NCBI GenBank assembly: GCA_016217865.1 | Contig: JACRFO010000059.1 | Coordinates: 1-13,883 of the forward strand | Origin: Candidatus Kerfeldbacteria bacterium | GTDB taxonomy: Bacteria; Patescibacteriota; Patescibacteriia; SBBC01; CAIJZX01 | Direction: 5' to 3' | DNA: 13,883 bases | Shown here: piece by piece, positions 6,245-13,777 of the stretch | Layout of the letters: every line of letters begins with the position of its first letter | Numbering within the stretch: position 1 is the stretch's first letter | Translations under genes and position numbers: made by a program | Notes under the pieces: generated by a model | What the model saw: only the letters and a program-made list of their open reading frames with translations | What the model was told of the DNA's origin: nothing | The model's database searches: none

Positions 6245-7888
6245 ATGGCAAAGCAAATTCTCTTTGATGAACAGGCCCGCCTGAAGCTCAAAGCCGGTGT
6301 CGACAAACTCGCGAACGCCGTTAAGGTCACGCTCGGTCCGAAGGGCCGGAACGTCGTCCTCGATAAAGGGTACGGCGCGCCGACCATCACGAATGATGGT
6401 GTGACGATTGCGAAGGAAATTGAACTCGAAGACAAGTACGAAAACCTTGGTGCCGAACTCGTGAAAGAAGTCGCCACCAAGACCAATGACGTCGCTGGTG
6501 ACGGTACGACCACCGCGACCCTGCTCGCCCAGTCGATCATTACCGAAGGATTGAAAGTGGTGGCGGCTGGGGCTGAACCGATGGCGATTCGCCGCGGCAT
6601 CGAGAAGGGCGTCCAAGTGGTAACCGAGGCGCTGAAGAAGATGTCGAAACCGGTGAAGGACAATGAGGAAATTGCCCAAGTCGCATCAATCTCCGCCCAG
6701 GATGAGGAAATCGGGAAGGCCATTGCCGAAGTGATGGACAAAGTCGGCAAGGATGGCGTCGTGACTGTTGAAGAATCGCAAACGTTTGGCTTGGAGAAGG
6801 AAGTTGTTGAGGGGCTGCAGTTCGACAAAGGCTACGTTTCACCCTACCTGATTACCGATGCGAACCGAATGGAAGCGGTCTACAAGGATCCCTTCATTCT
6901 CATTACCGATAAGAAAGTCTCGGCGCTTGGTGAAATACTGCCGTTACTCGAAAAAATCGCCCAGAGCGGCAAGAAAGAACTGGTGATCATCGCCGATGAT
7001 GTTGATGGCGAAGCCTTAACGACGTTCATTGTCAACAAGATCCGCGGCACGTTCAGCGTCCTCGCAGTCAAAGCGCCGGGCTTCGGCGACCGCCGCAAGG
7101 AAATGCTGAAGGACATCGCGATTGTGACCGGCGGACAGGTGATTTCCGATGAGATGGGCTTGAAACTCGATACCGTGACGCCAGAGATGCTCGGCTCGGC
7201 CCGCAAAGTCATCGCTACGAAGGACAATACGACCATCGTCGACGGTAAGGGCGCGAAGAAGGACATCGATGATCGGATTGCTGCGATTCGCGCGGAACTC
7301 GAGAACACGACCTCTGACTTCGACAAGGAAAAACTCCAGGAACGACTGGCGAAACTCGCCGGCGGGGTCGCCGTCTTGAAAGTCGGGGCCGCGACGGAAA
7401 CGGAAATGAAGGAGAAAAAGCTCCGCATCGAAGATGCCATCCAAGCGACCAAAGCCGCGGTTGAAGAAGGTATCGTTGTCGGTGGTGGTGTTGCGCTCCT
7501 CCGAGCTCGAACAGCACTCGAGACGATGACGACGGCCAGCGAAGACGAAAAAGTGGCGGTGAAGATTCTCTGGAATGCCCTCGAAGCTCCGGTCCGCCAA
7601 ATCGCCCTCAATGCCGGTAAAGAAGCGTCCGTTATCTTGGCGAAAGTTCTTGAAGGTGACGGCCATCACGGCTACAATGCGGCGACAGATACCTACGGCG
7701 ACTTAGTCGCACAAGGGATCGTCGATCCGACCAAAGTTACGCGTTTCGCGCTCCAGAATGCTGCGTCAATTTCCGCACTGATGCTGACCACCGAGGCGAT
7801 TGTGACCGACAAGCCAGACGAAAAGAAAGATGCTGCTCCAGCCGGGATGCCCGGCGGCATGGGCGGCGGAATGGACATGGGCTACTAA
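6245..7888 (+). CDS. groL: Chaperonin GroEL (Hsp60)
   Basis: ATP-driven double-ring protein-folding chamber working with GroES in the cytoplasm. 547 residues, full length. Visible hallmarks are VKVTLGPKGRNVVLD, the nucleotide-binding GDGTTTATLLAQ with Asp86 (equivalent to E. coli Asp87), the catalytic Asp397 in RIEDAI (E. coli Asp398), AVEEGIVVGGGVAL, and a C-terminal Gly/Met-rich tail that ends MDMGY. The ATG is preceded by AGGAGA (6232-6237) at seven bases, much stronger than that of groS, which would favour a high GroEL yield. Codon use is mixed for Gln and Lys. Transcription ends at the hairpin 22 bases downstream. Confidence 0.98.
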   Translation: MAKQILFDEQARLKLKAGVDKLANAVKVTLGPKGRNVVLDKGYGAPTITNDGVTIAKEIELEDKYENLGAELVKEVATKTNDVAGDGTTTATLLAQSIITEGLKVVAAGAEPMAIRRGIEKGVQVVTEALKKMSKPVKDNEEIAQVASISAQDEEIGKAIAEVMDKVGKDGVVTVEESQTFGLEKEVVEGLQFDKGYVSPYLITDANRMEAVYKDPFILITDKKVSALGEILPLLEKIAQSGKKELVIIADDVDGEALTTFIVNKIRGTFSVLAVKAPGFGDRRKEMLKDIAIVTGGQVISDEMGLKLDTVTPEMLGSARKVIATKDNTTIVDGKGAKKDIDDRIAAIRAELENTTSDFDKEKLQERLAKLAGGVAVLKVGAATETEMKEKKLRIEDAIQATKAAVEEGIVVGGGVALLRARTALETMTTASEDEKVAVKILWNALEAPVRQIALNAGKEASVILAKVLEGDGHHGYNAATDTYGDLVAQGIVDPTKVTRFALQNAASISALMLTTEAIVTDKPDEKKDAAPAGMPGGMGGGMDMGY

Positions 7889-7909
7889 CCCTATTCGTCA
7901 GAACGACAT

Positions 7910-7941
7910 CAGGCGCGGGCCGCAGCCCGCGCCTGTTTGTT
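7910..7941 (+). terminator. Intrinsic terminator of groS-groL
   Basis: An 11-bp perfect GC-rich stem: CAGGCGCGGGC (7910-7920), loop CGCA, GCCCGCGCCTG (7925-7935), then TTTGTT. It lies 22 bases after the groL stop. Confidence 0.93.
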
Positions 7942-7970
7942 AAAAAAGCGCACAGCCCTGGGGCGGTGCG
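7942..7970 (-). terminator. Intrinsic terminator of the GNAT gene
   Basis: On the minus strand, two bases after the GNAT stop, CGCACCGCC pairs with GGCTGTGCG (one internal mismatch) around a 4-nt loop (7949-7970). It is followed by C and six T (7947-7942). It abuts the groL terminator, so each convergent unit has its own. Confidence 0.85.
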
Positions 7971-7972
7971 TG

Positions 7973-8530
7973 TTACGTGGCCACGTGTTCCAGCCACGTC
8001 TTGCTGAAGTACAGCTCGTCCATGCCCGGGTGGAAGAAGCTGGGCAGGCGAGCTTCGAGGGTGTAGCCGCAACGACCGTAGAGGTTGTGGGCTCGAGTGT
8101 TGTCGGCGTGCGTCAGAATGAAGATCTTCCGGGCACCGCGCTGGCTGTAGCCGCGGTAGTGGCTGTGGGCGGTGTCCTCCATCGCCGTGACGAGTCTGCG
8201 TCCGAGACCACGCACTTCCGGGTCGTTCACGTCGACCCCGATGTGGGTCAGCTCGGCCAGCTGGTGGCGGGGCTCTCCCCACGGTCGCCAGCTGACGAAT
8301 CCGATGAGCCGTTCCGGCTCGGGACTCGGTTCGAGTCTGGCCACCAGGTACCGGTGCCCCTCTCGCTCCATCTCGATCTCGAGCGTGTTGGCCCGGAGTG
8401 ACGTCCCGCCGGCCTGCTTGAAAGCCAGACCGTAGACCTTCGCCAGAGACCGGAGGGCCTGGCTGTACGTTGGCTGGCTGCGAGCCCAGTCCGTGAACGG
8501 TGTGACGATGACATGATCTGCCGTGCTCAT
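7973..8530 (-). CDS. GNAT-family N-acetyltransferase
   Basis: 185 residues with the Gcn5-related acetyltransferase fold, which moves an acetyl group from acetyl-CoA to an amine. The substrate cannot be told. The acetyl-CoA loop (motif A) is VRGLGRRLVTAME after the strand AELTHIGVDV. Motif B is NTRAHNLYGRCGY with the typical Asn, Ala, Tyr and Gly. The N-terminal part includes a strand 'ERLIGFVSW'. The ATG is set by a near-perfect Shine-Dalgarno at seven bases. It is a complete unit with its own promoter and terminator, opposite in direction to both neighbours. Codon use stands out: all five Gln are CAG, all four Lys AAG, and GAG is favoured. This suggests later acquisition or a different expression class; a stress or detoxification role is possible but not shown. 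Confidence 0.9.
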   Translation of the reverse strand: MSTADHVIVTPFTDWARSQPTYSQALRSLAKVYGLAFKQAGGTSLRANTLEIEMEREGHRYLVARLEPSPEPERLIGFVSWRPWGEPRHQLAELTHIGVDVNDPEVRGLGRRLVTAMEDTAHSHYRGYSQRGARKIFILTHADNTRAHNLYGRCGYTLEARLPSFFHPGMDELYFSKTWLEHVAT

Positions 8531-8533
8531 CCA

Positions 8534-8545
8534 ATCACCTCCTTT
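8534..8545 (-). promoter_or_regulatory. Near-perfect Shine-Dalgarno of the GNAT gene
   Basis: AAAGGAGGTGAT on the minus strand matches the bacterial 16S 3' tail complement over 12 bases, with AGGAGG seven bases from the ATG. It is far stronger than the sites before groS, ppsA or the nucleotidyltransferase gene. Confidence 0.85.
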
Positions 8546-8565
8546 GGGGTGGGCAGAGTGGGCCC

Positions 8566-8594
8566 ATCGTAGTGCAAGGCCGGATATCTGTCAA
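8566..8594 (-). promoter_or_regulatory. Sigma-70-type promoter of the GNAT gene
   Basis: On the minus strand TTGACA (8594-8589), a 17-base spacer, TACGAT (8571-8566). The predicted start near 8559 gives a leader of about 29 nt. It diverges from the promoter at 8604-8632. Confidence 0.75.
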
Positions 8595-8603
8595 TGCGGC
8601 CGG

Positions 8604-8632
8604 TTGATTTTTCGGTAAAAAAATGCTAGAAT
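8604..8632 (+). promoter_or_regulatory. Promoter of the membrane protein-ppsA-GHL15 unit
   Basis: TTGATT (8604-8609), 17 bases, TAGAAT (8627-8632), with a TGC just before the -10 (extended -10). The expected transcription start falls at or within a base of the ATG at 8639, which implies a leaderless message. Confidence 0.75.
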
Positions 8633-8638
8633 ACGTTC

Positions 8639-9058
8639 ATGTCGGAAACACCAACGTTCACGCCAACCCGTGCGATGATCGGGCGGTGGAGTGTTGACCG
8701 ATACGTCAGCACAATTCGCAATTGGGTCATCGGAGCTGCGGTTGTCATCGTCGTCCTAGTGCTCGACCAGAAAGCCCAAGTGGTTGTGGTGGCGCTCGAG
8801 GCCCTGTTCTTCCTCTTCATCGGCGCCCTCATGCGTTCGCGCGGTGGCGGCCGAGTCGAAGTGTTGACTGCCGGTGCGATGTCCGGTTTAGCGCTCGGGC
8901 TCGTCGCTAGCGTCGGCCGATTGATCGTCTACCTGTCACTCTATTGGGTCTTCAACCTGATTGTTGAAACACTCCTGACGGGTTTCCTCGCCGCGCTCAT
9001 CGCGATCATCGGTAGTACGTTAGCGAGTTTCCTCCCAAAAACATTCATCAAACACTAA
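8639..9058 (+). CDS. Small four-helix membrane protein of unknown function
   Basis: 139 residues; I do not recognise a family. A polar N-terminus of about 28 residues is followed by hydrophobic segments at about 29-42, 47-65, 75-99 and 101-131. Arg/Lys-rich turns lie at 66-72 and at the C-terminus (KTFIKH). The start is constrained by an in-frame TAG that is part of the -10 box. The next in-frame ATG (Met13, 8675) has no Shine-Dalgarno either. Being first in the unit and 11 bases from ppsA, it is probably co-transcribed with it. A role in transport or in anchoring is open. Confidence 0.8.
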   Translation: MSETPTFTPTRAMIGRWSVDRYVSTIRNWVIGAAVVIVVLVLDQKAQVVVVALEALFFLFIGALMRSRGGGRVEVLTAGAMSGLALGLVASVGRLIVYLSLYWVFNLIVETLLTGFLAALIAIIGSTLASFLPKTFIKH

Positions 9059-9069
9059 TCGCCCAATCC

Positions 9070-11463
9070 ATGCCGACGCCCCGCGACCAACAGTTTGTTC
9101 TCTGGTTTCACGAACTGCGTAATACTGATGTCAAACTGGTTGGCGGAAAGAATGCCAGTCTCGGCGAGATGTACTCGCTCCTGACACCAAAAGGGGTGCG
9201 TATTCCGAACGGGTTTGCCGTCACCGCTGCGGCCTATTTTTACTTCCTTGAAAAAGCTGGTATCCGGCAGAAAATTAAGGATATTCTACGCGATCTCGAT
9301 ACGTCGAACATGAAAAATCTGGCGGCGCACGGGGCGAAAGTGCGACAGACCATTCTGACGGCAAAGCTGCCGCCGGAACTCGAACAGGCGATTGTCGAGA
9401 ACTACCGCAAGCTCGAAAAGGAGTTTACTAAGAACGTTGACGTGGCCGTTCGGTCGTCTGCCACAGCTGAAGACCTGCCCGACGCATCGTTCGCCGGCCA
9501 GCAGGAAACGTATTTGAACATCCGCGGCGAAAAAGCGCTGCTCCGGTCAGTCAAAGAGTGTTTCGCTTCGCTCTTCACGAACCGGGCTATTTCGTATCGC
9601 CAGGATAAAGGCTTTGACCATTTCTCGATTGGATTGAGCGCGGCAGTGCAGAAGATGGTGCGTTCAGACAAGGCGTGTTCCGGCGTGATGTTCTCGATTG
9701 ATACAGAATCCGGCTTCCGAAACTCGGTGCTCGTCACCGGTTCGTGGGGTCTCGGTGAGAACATCGTCCTTGGCCGAGTGAACCCGGACGAGTTCTACGT
9801 GTTTAAACCGACGCTGGCCCAGGGTAAGTCGGCCATCTTGACACATAAACTCGGCGACAAGTTGATCAAGATGATCTACACGACCGACCCGAAACAGCCG
9901 ACGAAGAACATCCCCGTGCCGCTTGCCGATCGCCAACGCTTCATTCTGACTGATCCGGAAATTGAGCAACTAGCTCGCTGGGCGGTCGCGATTGAGCAAC
10001 ACTACGGCAAGCCAATGGACATGGAGTGGGCAAAGGATGGTCAGGCGAACCAACTCTACATTGTCCAAGCCCGCCCAGAGACCGTCCACTCGCGCGAAAG
10101 CGTTGACGTGTTGGAGGAGTACGTCCTCGCACCGAAACAAGAACAGAAGATTCTGACGACCGGCTCGCCAGTTGGATCGAAAATCGGGGTTGGTACGGCT
10201 CGCATTATTTTAGATGTCAAGGATATCGGTCTCTTCAAGAAGGGTGAGGTGCTCGTGACGGACATGACTGATCCGGATTGGGAACCGATCATGAAAATTG
10301 CTGCGGCCATCGTAACTAACCGTGGCGGCCGGACCGCGCACGCGGCCATCATTTCTCGCGAACTTGGTATTCCAGCGATTGTCGGCTGTAAAGACGCGAC
10401 GACGAAGATCAAAACCGGCCAAGATGTTTCGGTTGTCTGCGCCGAGGGTTCCGTTGGCAACGTCTACGCCGGTCGGTTGAAGTACGCGGTGAATAAACAC
10501 GACCTGAAGAGCTTGAAACGGCCGCCGGTGCGGATGATGATGAACGTCGGGAACCCGGAACAAGCTTTTGCCCAGAGTTTCATTCCGAATGACGGCGTCG
10601 GTCTGGCGCGTGAAGAATTCATCACGGCTTCGTGGATCGGGATTCACCCGATGGCTCTGATTCGCTACCCGAAACTCAAAGATGCGAAGGCCAAGCGGGA
10701 GATTGAAAAACGGACCGCGGCCTATAAAGACAAGAAGCAGTTCTACATCGACACGATGGCATCGGGTGTAGCGATGATCGCGGCGGCTTTTTACCCGAAA
10801 GACGTCATTCTCCGCTTGGCTGATTTCAAGTCGAATGAGTACGCGACGCTCCTCGGCGGACGCGAATTCGAACCGAAGGAAGATAATCCGATGATGGGCT
10901 GGCGCGGCGCGGCGCGGTACTACAGCGACGCCTATCGTGAAGCCTTCGACCTCGAACTGAAAGCGATGCGTAAAGTGCGCGAGACGATGGGGCTGACGAA
11001 CTTGAAACTGATGATCCCGATGTGCCGCACGACGGACGAAGCGCATAAGGTCCTCGACATCATGAAGCAGAACGGATTAGTTCAAGGACAGAATGGCCTG
11101 CAAGTCTACTGCATGGTTGAAGTGCCATCGAACGTGATCCTGATTGATGAATTCGCTAAAATCTTCGACGGATTCTCAATTGGCTCGAATGACTTGACCC
11201 AGTTCACCTTAGCGGTCGACCGTGACTCCGAACTCGTCGCACACATTTACGATGAACACAATCAAGCCGTGAAGGACATGCTGTCACGCGCCATCAAGGG
11301 CGCGAAAGCCGCCAAAAAGAAAATCGGCATCTGCGGCCAAGCACCATCGGACTATCCGGAAATTGCCCTCTTCCTTGCCCAGCAGGGAATTGACTCAATG
11401 TCGCTCAACCCGGACACGGTCATCAAGACGACGCTGATGTTGAACGAGAAACTGAAATCATAG
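9070..11463 (+). CDS. ppsA: Phosphoenolpyruvate synthase (pyruvate, water dikinase)
   Basis: Converts pyruvate, ATP and water to PEP, AMP and phosphate (EC 2.7.9.2), the entry to gluconeogenesis; some organisms may run it toward pyruvate. 797 residues, matching E. coli PpsA from end to end. The N-terminal ATP/pyruvate-binding domain has VGGKNASLGEM and VRSSATAEDLPDASFAGQQ (Arg128). The swivelling domain has GGRTAHAAI with the phosphohistidine at His424. The C-terminal TIM barrel has GSNDLTQFTLAVDRDS and GICGQAPSD with the catalytic Cys755. It is a PEP synthase, not a pyruvate phosphate dikinase, judging by length and the ICGQAPSD motif. The ATG lies 11 bases after the previous stop without a Shine-Dalgarno, so reinitiation or coupling is likely. 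The next gene starts three bases after its stop. Confidence 0.95.
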   Translation: MPTPRDQQFVLWFHELRNTDVKLVGGKNASLGEMYSLLTPKGVRIPNGFAVTAAAYFYFLEKAGIRQKIKDILRDLDTSNMKNLAAHGAKVRQTILTAKLPPELEQAIVENYRKLEKEFTKNVDVAVRSSATAEDLPDASFAGQQETYLNIRGEKALLRSVKECFASLFTNRAISYRQDKGFDHFSIGLSAAVQKMVRSDKACSGVMFSIDTESGFRNSVLVTGSWGLGENIVLGRVNPDEFYVFKPTLAQGKSAILTHKLGDKLIKMIYTTDPKQPTKNIPVPLADRQRFILTDPEIEQLARWAVAIEQHYGKPMDMEWAKDGQANQLYIVQARPETVHSRESVDVLEEYVLAPKQEQKILTTGSPVGSKIGVGTARIILDVKDIGLFKKGEVLVTDMTDPDWEPIMKIAAAIVTNRGGRTAHAAIISRELGIPAIVGCKDATTKIKTGQDVSVVCAEGSVGNVYAGRLKYAVNKHDLKSLKRPPVRMMMNVGNPEQAFAQSFIPNDGVGLAREEFITASWIGIHPMALIRYPKLKDAKAKREIEKRTAAYKDKKQFYIDTMASGVAMIAAAFYPKDVILRLADFKSNEYATLLGGREFEPKEDNPMMGWRGAARYYSDAYREAFDLELKAMRKVRETMGLTNLKLMIPMCRTTDEAHKVLDIMKQNGLVQGQNGLQVYCMVEVPSNVILIDEFAKIFDGFSIGSNDLTQFTLAVDRDSELVAHIYDEHNQAVKDMLSRAIKGAKAAKKKIGICGQAPSDYPEIALFLAQQGIDSMSLNPDTVIKTTLMLNEKLKS

Positions 11464-11466
11464 CTA

Positions 11467-13662
11467 ATGCGTACGCGAGAGCAGCGCATCATCGGGTCGC
11501 TCATCGCGCTCATGGTTGTGACACTACTGTTCTCGCCGTCGGCGCAACCAGCGAGCGCTCAACCAGCTGCTGACCCTGATCCAGCCGTCGAAGCTCGAAC
11601 CGACTTCACTTCAGCGCTGACGACCACGGGTGGACCAGCTGCAGCCGTACCCAATACGGTCCAAGTATCAGCCGCCGTGAACGGTGGCTTACCGTTGCAA
11701 CCTTTTCCACACCTGGCCGTCTACGGCGGTCCGAATAGTTCAGGCTGGCCGTTTGTCGGGACGATGGCGAAACTTGGTACCTGCACGAACAATCCAGCTA
11801 TTGCTTGCGCCGTGAACACTGACTGCGGCAGCCCGAGCTACGTCTGTAACAATCCGGCCTCACGACCGCCACCGGACACGGCGGTGAACACGGAAGTGCT
11901 TGACGCTTACGCGAAGTTTTCGATGGCGATTGTACCGATTACACCGCTTGCCGATACGCGACAAGACATTCTCGCGGCGATGCGCGGCCGTAATCCCAAC
12001 CAACTGCTGATCGGCTACGCAGTTGGCCAGATTACCTGGTGCCCACAGGACAGCCAGGGGAACATCGCATACCCAGTCGGTTCCTACTACCGCGACTTTT
12101 ACCTCGGCGTAACCGGCGGCGACACCAGCTGCGCCTCGACCACGAACCGTTTACTCTGGAATCAGGCTGGTGCCCATTGGGGTCCGGCCAACGTGAACCT
12201 GGCGTATCGCGTCGAGCAACCGGACCACTCGTATACCTATCCGGTGGCTGAAGCGTTAGCCCAAGTGATGTACAATTACACGAAGCCATCACGCGGATTC
12301 GACGGTCTGTTCATCGACATCTTCTGTACGAATCCGCTTTGGGCTGAAACGGCCGGCGACATCGTCAACTACCAACGGGCTGGGTATGGTGACCCGAATG
12401 ACCCGAACACAAATACGGACCCGCAAACGCGGCTAGACTTTGCCGATGGTTGGTTCGCCGGGCATTTGCGTTTGTCGCAACGCCTGCGGGAACTGGCCGA
12501 CGCCGACGGTTACTCGAACTATCCGGTTATAGCAAACTGCGGTCAAAGCGATAGCCGGGAATTCCCGTATCTCAATGGTTGGATGCGCGAGAATTTTCCC
12601 TTCCAGAACGGCAGTACCTTTCTCTCCAATCTCTTCTTCTACCCGTGGGGATTCTTGCACCAGGACTACCTATTTCGCGCGCCGCAGTACAACCACATCT
12701 TCACAGCGGCGAAACCGTCGACTGCTCCATATACCCTGCTCAATCAACAGAAGAACCGGTTCGGATTGGGCAGTACCACGCTCGGTAATGGCTACCACGC
12801 TTTAGAGGATGGAGCCGCTTCGCCGTCGATCAATGACTACGAATTCTGGTGGTTCGATGAGTGGGGCGTGAATACGCTCGTTCCGCAAGCCGATCCGAAT
12901 TACGGCCGGGCGATGAACGGGTTAGCGTACACTGGTTGGCTCGGTCAGCCGCTGGGCAACATGTACAACTACCTGCTCCCGAACACCAATCCAGAAATCA
13001 TTCCCACGAACACCTTTGAACAGGACGTTTCGCGCGTTCACCTGATTACCTTCAACTCTGCAAGTGGCTCGATTGAGCGGCAAACGATGCTCGATGCACC
13101 AGTTGGGGACAGCGTGCTCCACGTGCGCGTCGATAGTGTCGGTGACAACTACACGTCGATTGACGTCAATTCCGATGTCTTTACGGCGACGAATGGCACG
13201 TACTACAGCCTAACGTTCTGGGCCAAGGCGTCGAAGCAACGAGCGATCGGATTGGCGATTGACGGTGCCGGACAGACTATTCCTATTACCGATGCCTGGC
13301 AGAAATACCAAGTCTCGCTTAAAGCGACAGCGACGGGCAATGCTATCTACCAACTGCAGCTTGGACAGGACACAGGCGATATCTGGTTCGATCATTTCCA
13401 GATCCAGGCTGGCGTCGGTAATGTCTACCGCCGTGATTTTGAACGGGGGACAGTGCTTGTGAATCCGTATAGCATTCCGCTCACGGTCGGGCTGGAGAAA
13501 CCATTCCAAAAAATCCTTGGGACGGTCAACCCGACGCTGAACAACGGCGCGATTGTCCAATCAGTCACGCTCACGCCGGATGTTGGAGAGGGGATCGGTG
13601 ATGCGATCTTCCTGCTCAACCGCGACACGACCGCGCCAGGAGTCATCCAGGATTTGCGATAG
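11467..13662 (+). CDS. Secreted putative glycoside hydrolase, GHL15-like with CBM-like insert
   Basis: 731 residues. A Sec signal peptide is clear: MRTREQR, hydrophobic 8-22, cleavage probably after AxA at 29-31. The main domain starts near 82 (HLAVYGG). It contains FDGLFIDIF (278-286, Asp279 and Asp284 as candidate acidic residues), WWFDEWG and a C-terminal RRDFERGTVLVNP ... VTLTP block. That layout resembles the hypothetical glycoside hydrolase-like GHL15 family. Between about 519 and 647 lies a beta-rich segment like CBM4_9 modules (YYSLTFWAKAS, WQKYQVSLKA, IWFDHFQIQ), which splits the domain. A small four-Cys loop (Cys106, 114, 120, 127) sits near the N-terminus. It is probably extracellular or surface-bound, acting on glycans; activity and substrate are unproven. 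The ATG is three bases after the ppsA stop with no Shine-Dalgarno. Confidence 0.65.
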   Translation: MRTREQRIIGSLIALMVVTLLFSPSAQPASAQPAADPDPAVEARTDFTSALTTTGGPAAAVPNTVQVSAAVNGGLPLQPFPHLAVYGGPNSSGWPFVGTMAKLGTCTNNPAIACAVNTDCGSPSYVCNNPASRPPPDTAVNTEVLDAYAKFSMAIVPITPLADTRQDILAAMRGRNPNQLLIGYAVGQITWCPQDSQGNIAYPVGSYYRDFYLGVTGGDTSCASTTNRLLWNQAGAHWGPANVNLAYRVEQPDHSYTYPVAEALAQVMYNYTKPSRGFDGLFIDIFCTNPLWAETAGDIVNYQRAGYGDPNDPNTNTDPQTRLDFADGWFAGHLRLSQRLRELADADGYSNYPVIANCGQSDSREFPYLNGWMRENFPFQNGSTFLSNLFFYPWGFLHQDYLFRAPQYNHIFTAAKPSTAPYTLLNQQKNRFGLGSTTLGNGYHALEDGAASPSINDYEFWWFDEWGVNTLVPQADPNYGRAMNGLAYTGWLGQPLGNMYNYLLPNTNPEIIPTNTFEQDVSRVHLITFNSASGSIERQTMLDAPVGDSVLHVRVDSVGDNYTSIDVNSDVFTATNGTYYSLTFWAKASKQRAIGLAIDGAGQTIPITDAWQKYQVSLKATATGNAIYQLQLGQDTGDIWFDHFQIQAGVGNVYRRDFERGTVLVNPYSIPLTVGLEKPFQKILGTVNPTLNNGAIVQSVTLTPDVGEGIGDAIFLLNRDTTAPGVIQDLR

Positions 13663-13665
13663 GGG

Positions 13666-13694
13666 TTGACAGGGTCACGGTTTTCATGTAGTCT
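13666..13694 (+). promoter_or_regulatory. Promoter of the gene at the right edge
   Basis: TTGACA (13666-13671), 17 bases, TAGTCT (13689-13694). The -35 is perfect and begins four bases after the previous stop. The -10 is weak (three of six) but similar to others here. The leader would be about 77 nt and includes two small hairpins: TCTGC/GCAGA (13692-13708) and TGGCG/CGCCA (13709-13728). Confidence 0.6.
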
Positions 13695-13777
13695 GCTCTC
13701 CACGCAGATGGCGTTTTTGTATCCGCCAGAAGCATCGTCCACTAACGGGTCAGGCGCATTTACAGGGAGGAACATCC

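Noticed and set aside
7737..8534. A 265-codon minus-strand open frame overlapping both groL and the GNAT gene
   Set aside because: It is out of frame with the GNAT gene, gives an Arg/Pro/His-rich low-complexity product, and crosses two terminators.
13702..13718. Hairpin ACGC-AGATG-GCGT followed by TTTT as a terminator of the GHL15 unit or an attenuator
   Set aside because: The stem is only 4 bp and it falls at the predicted transcription start; too weak to call.
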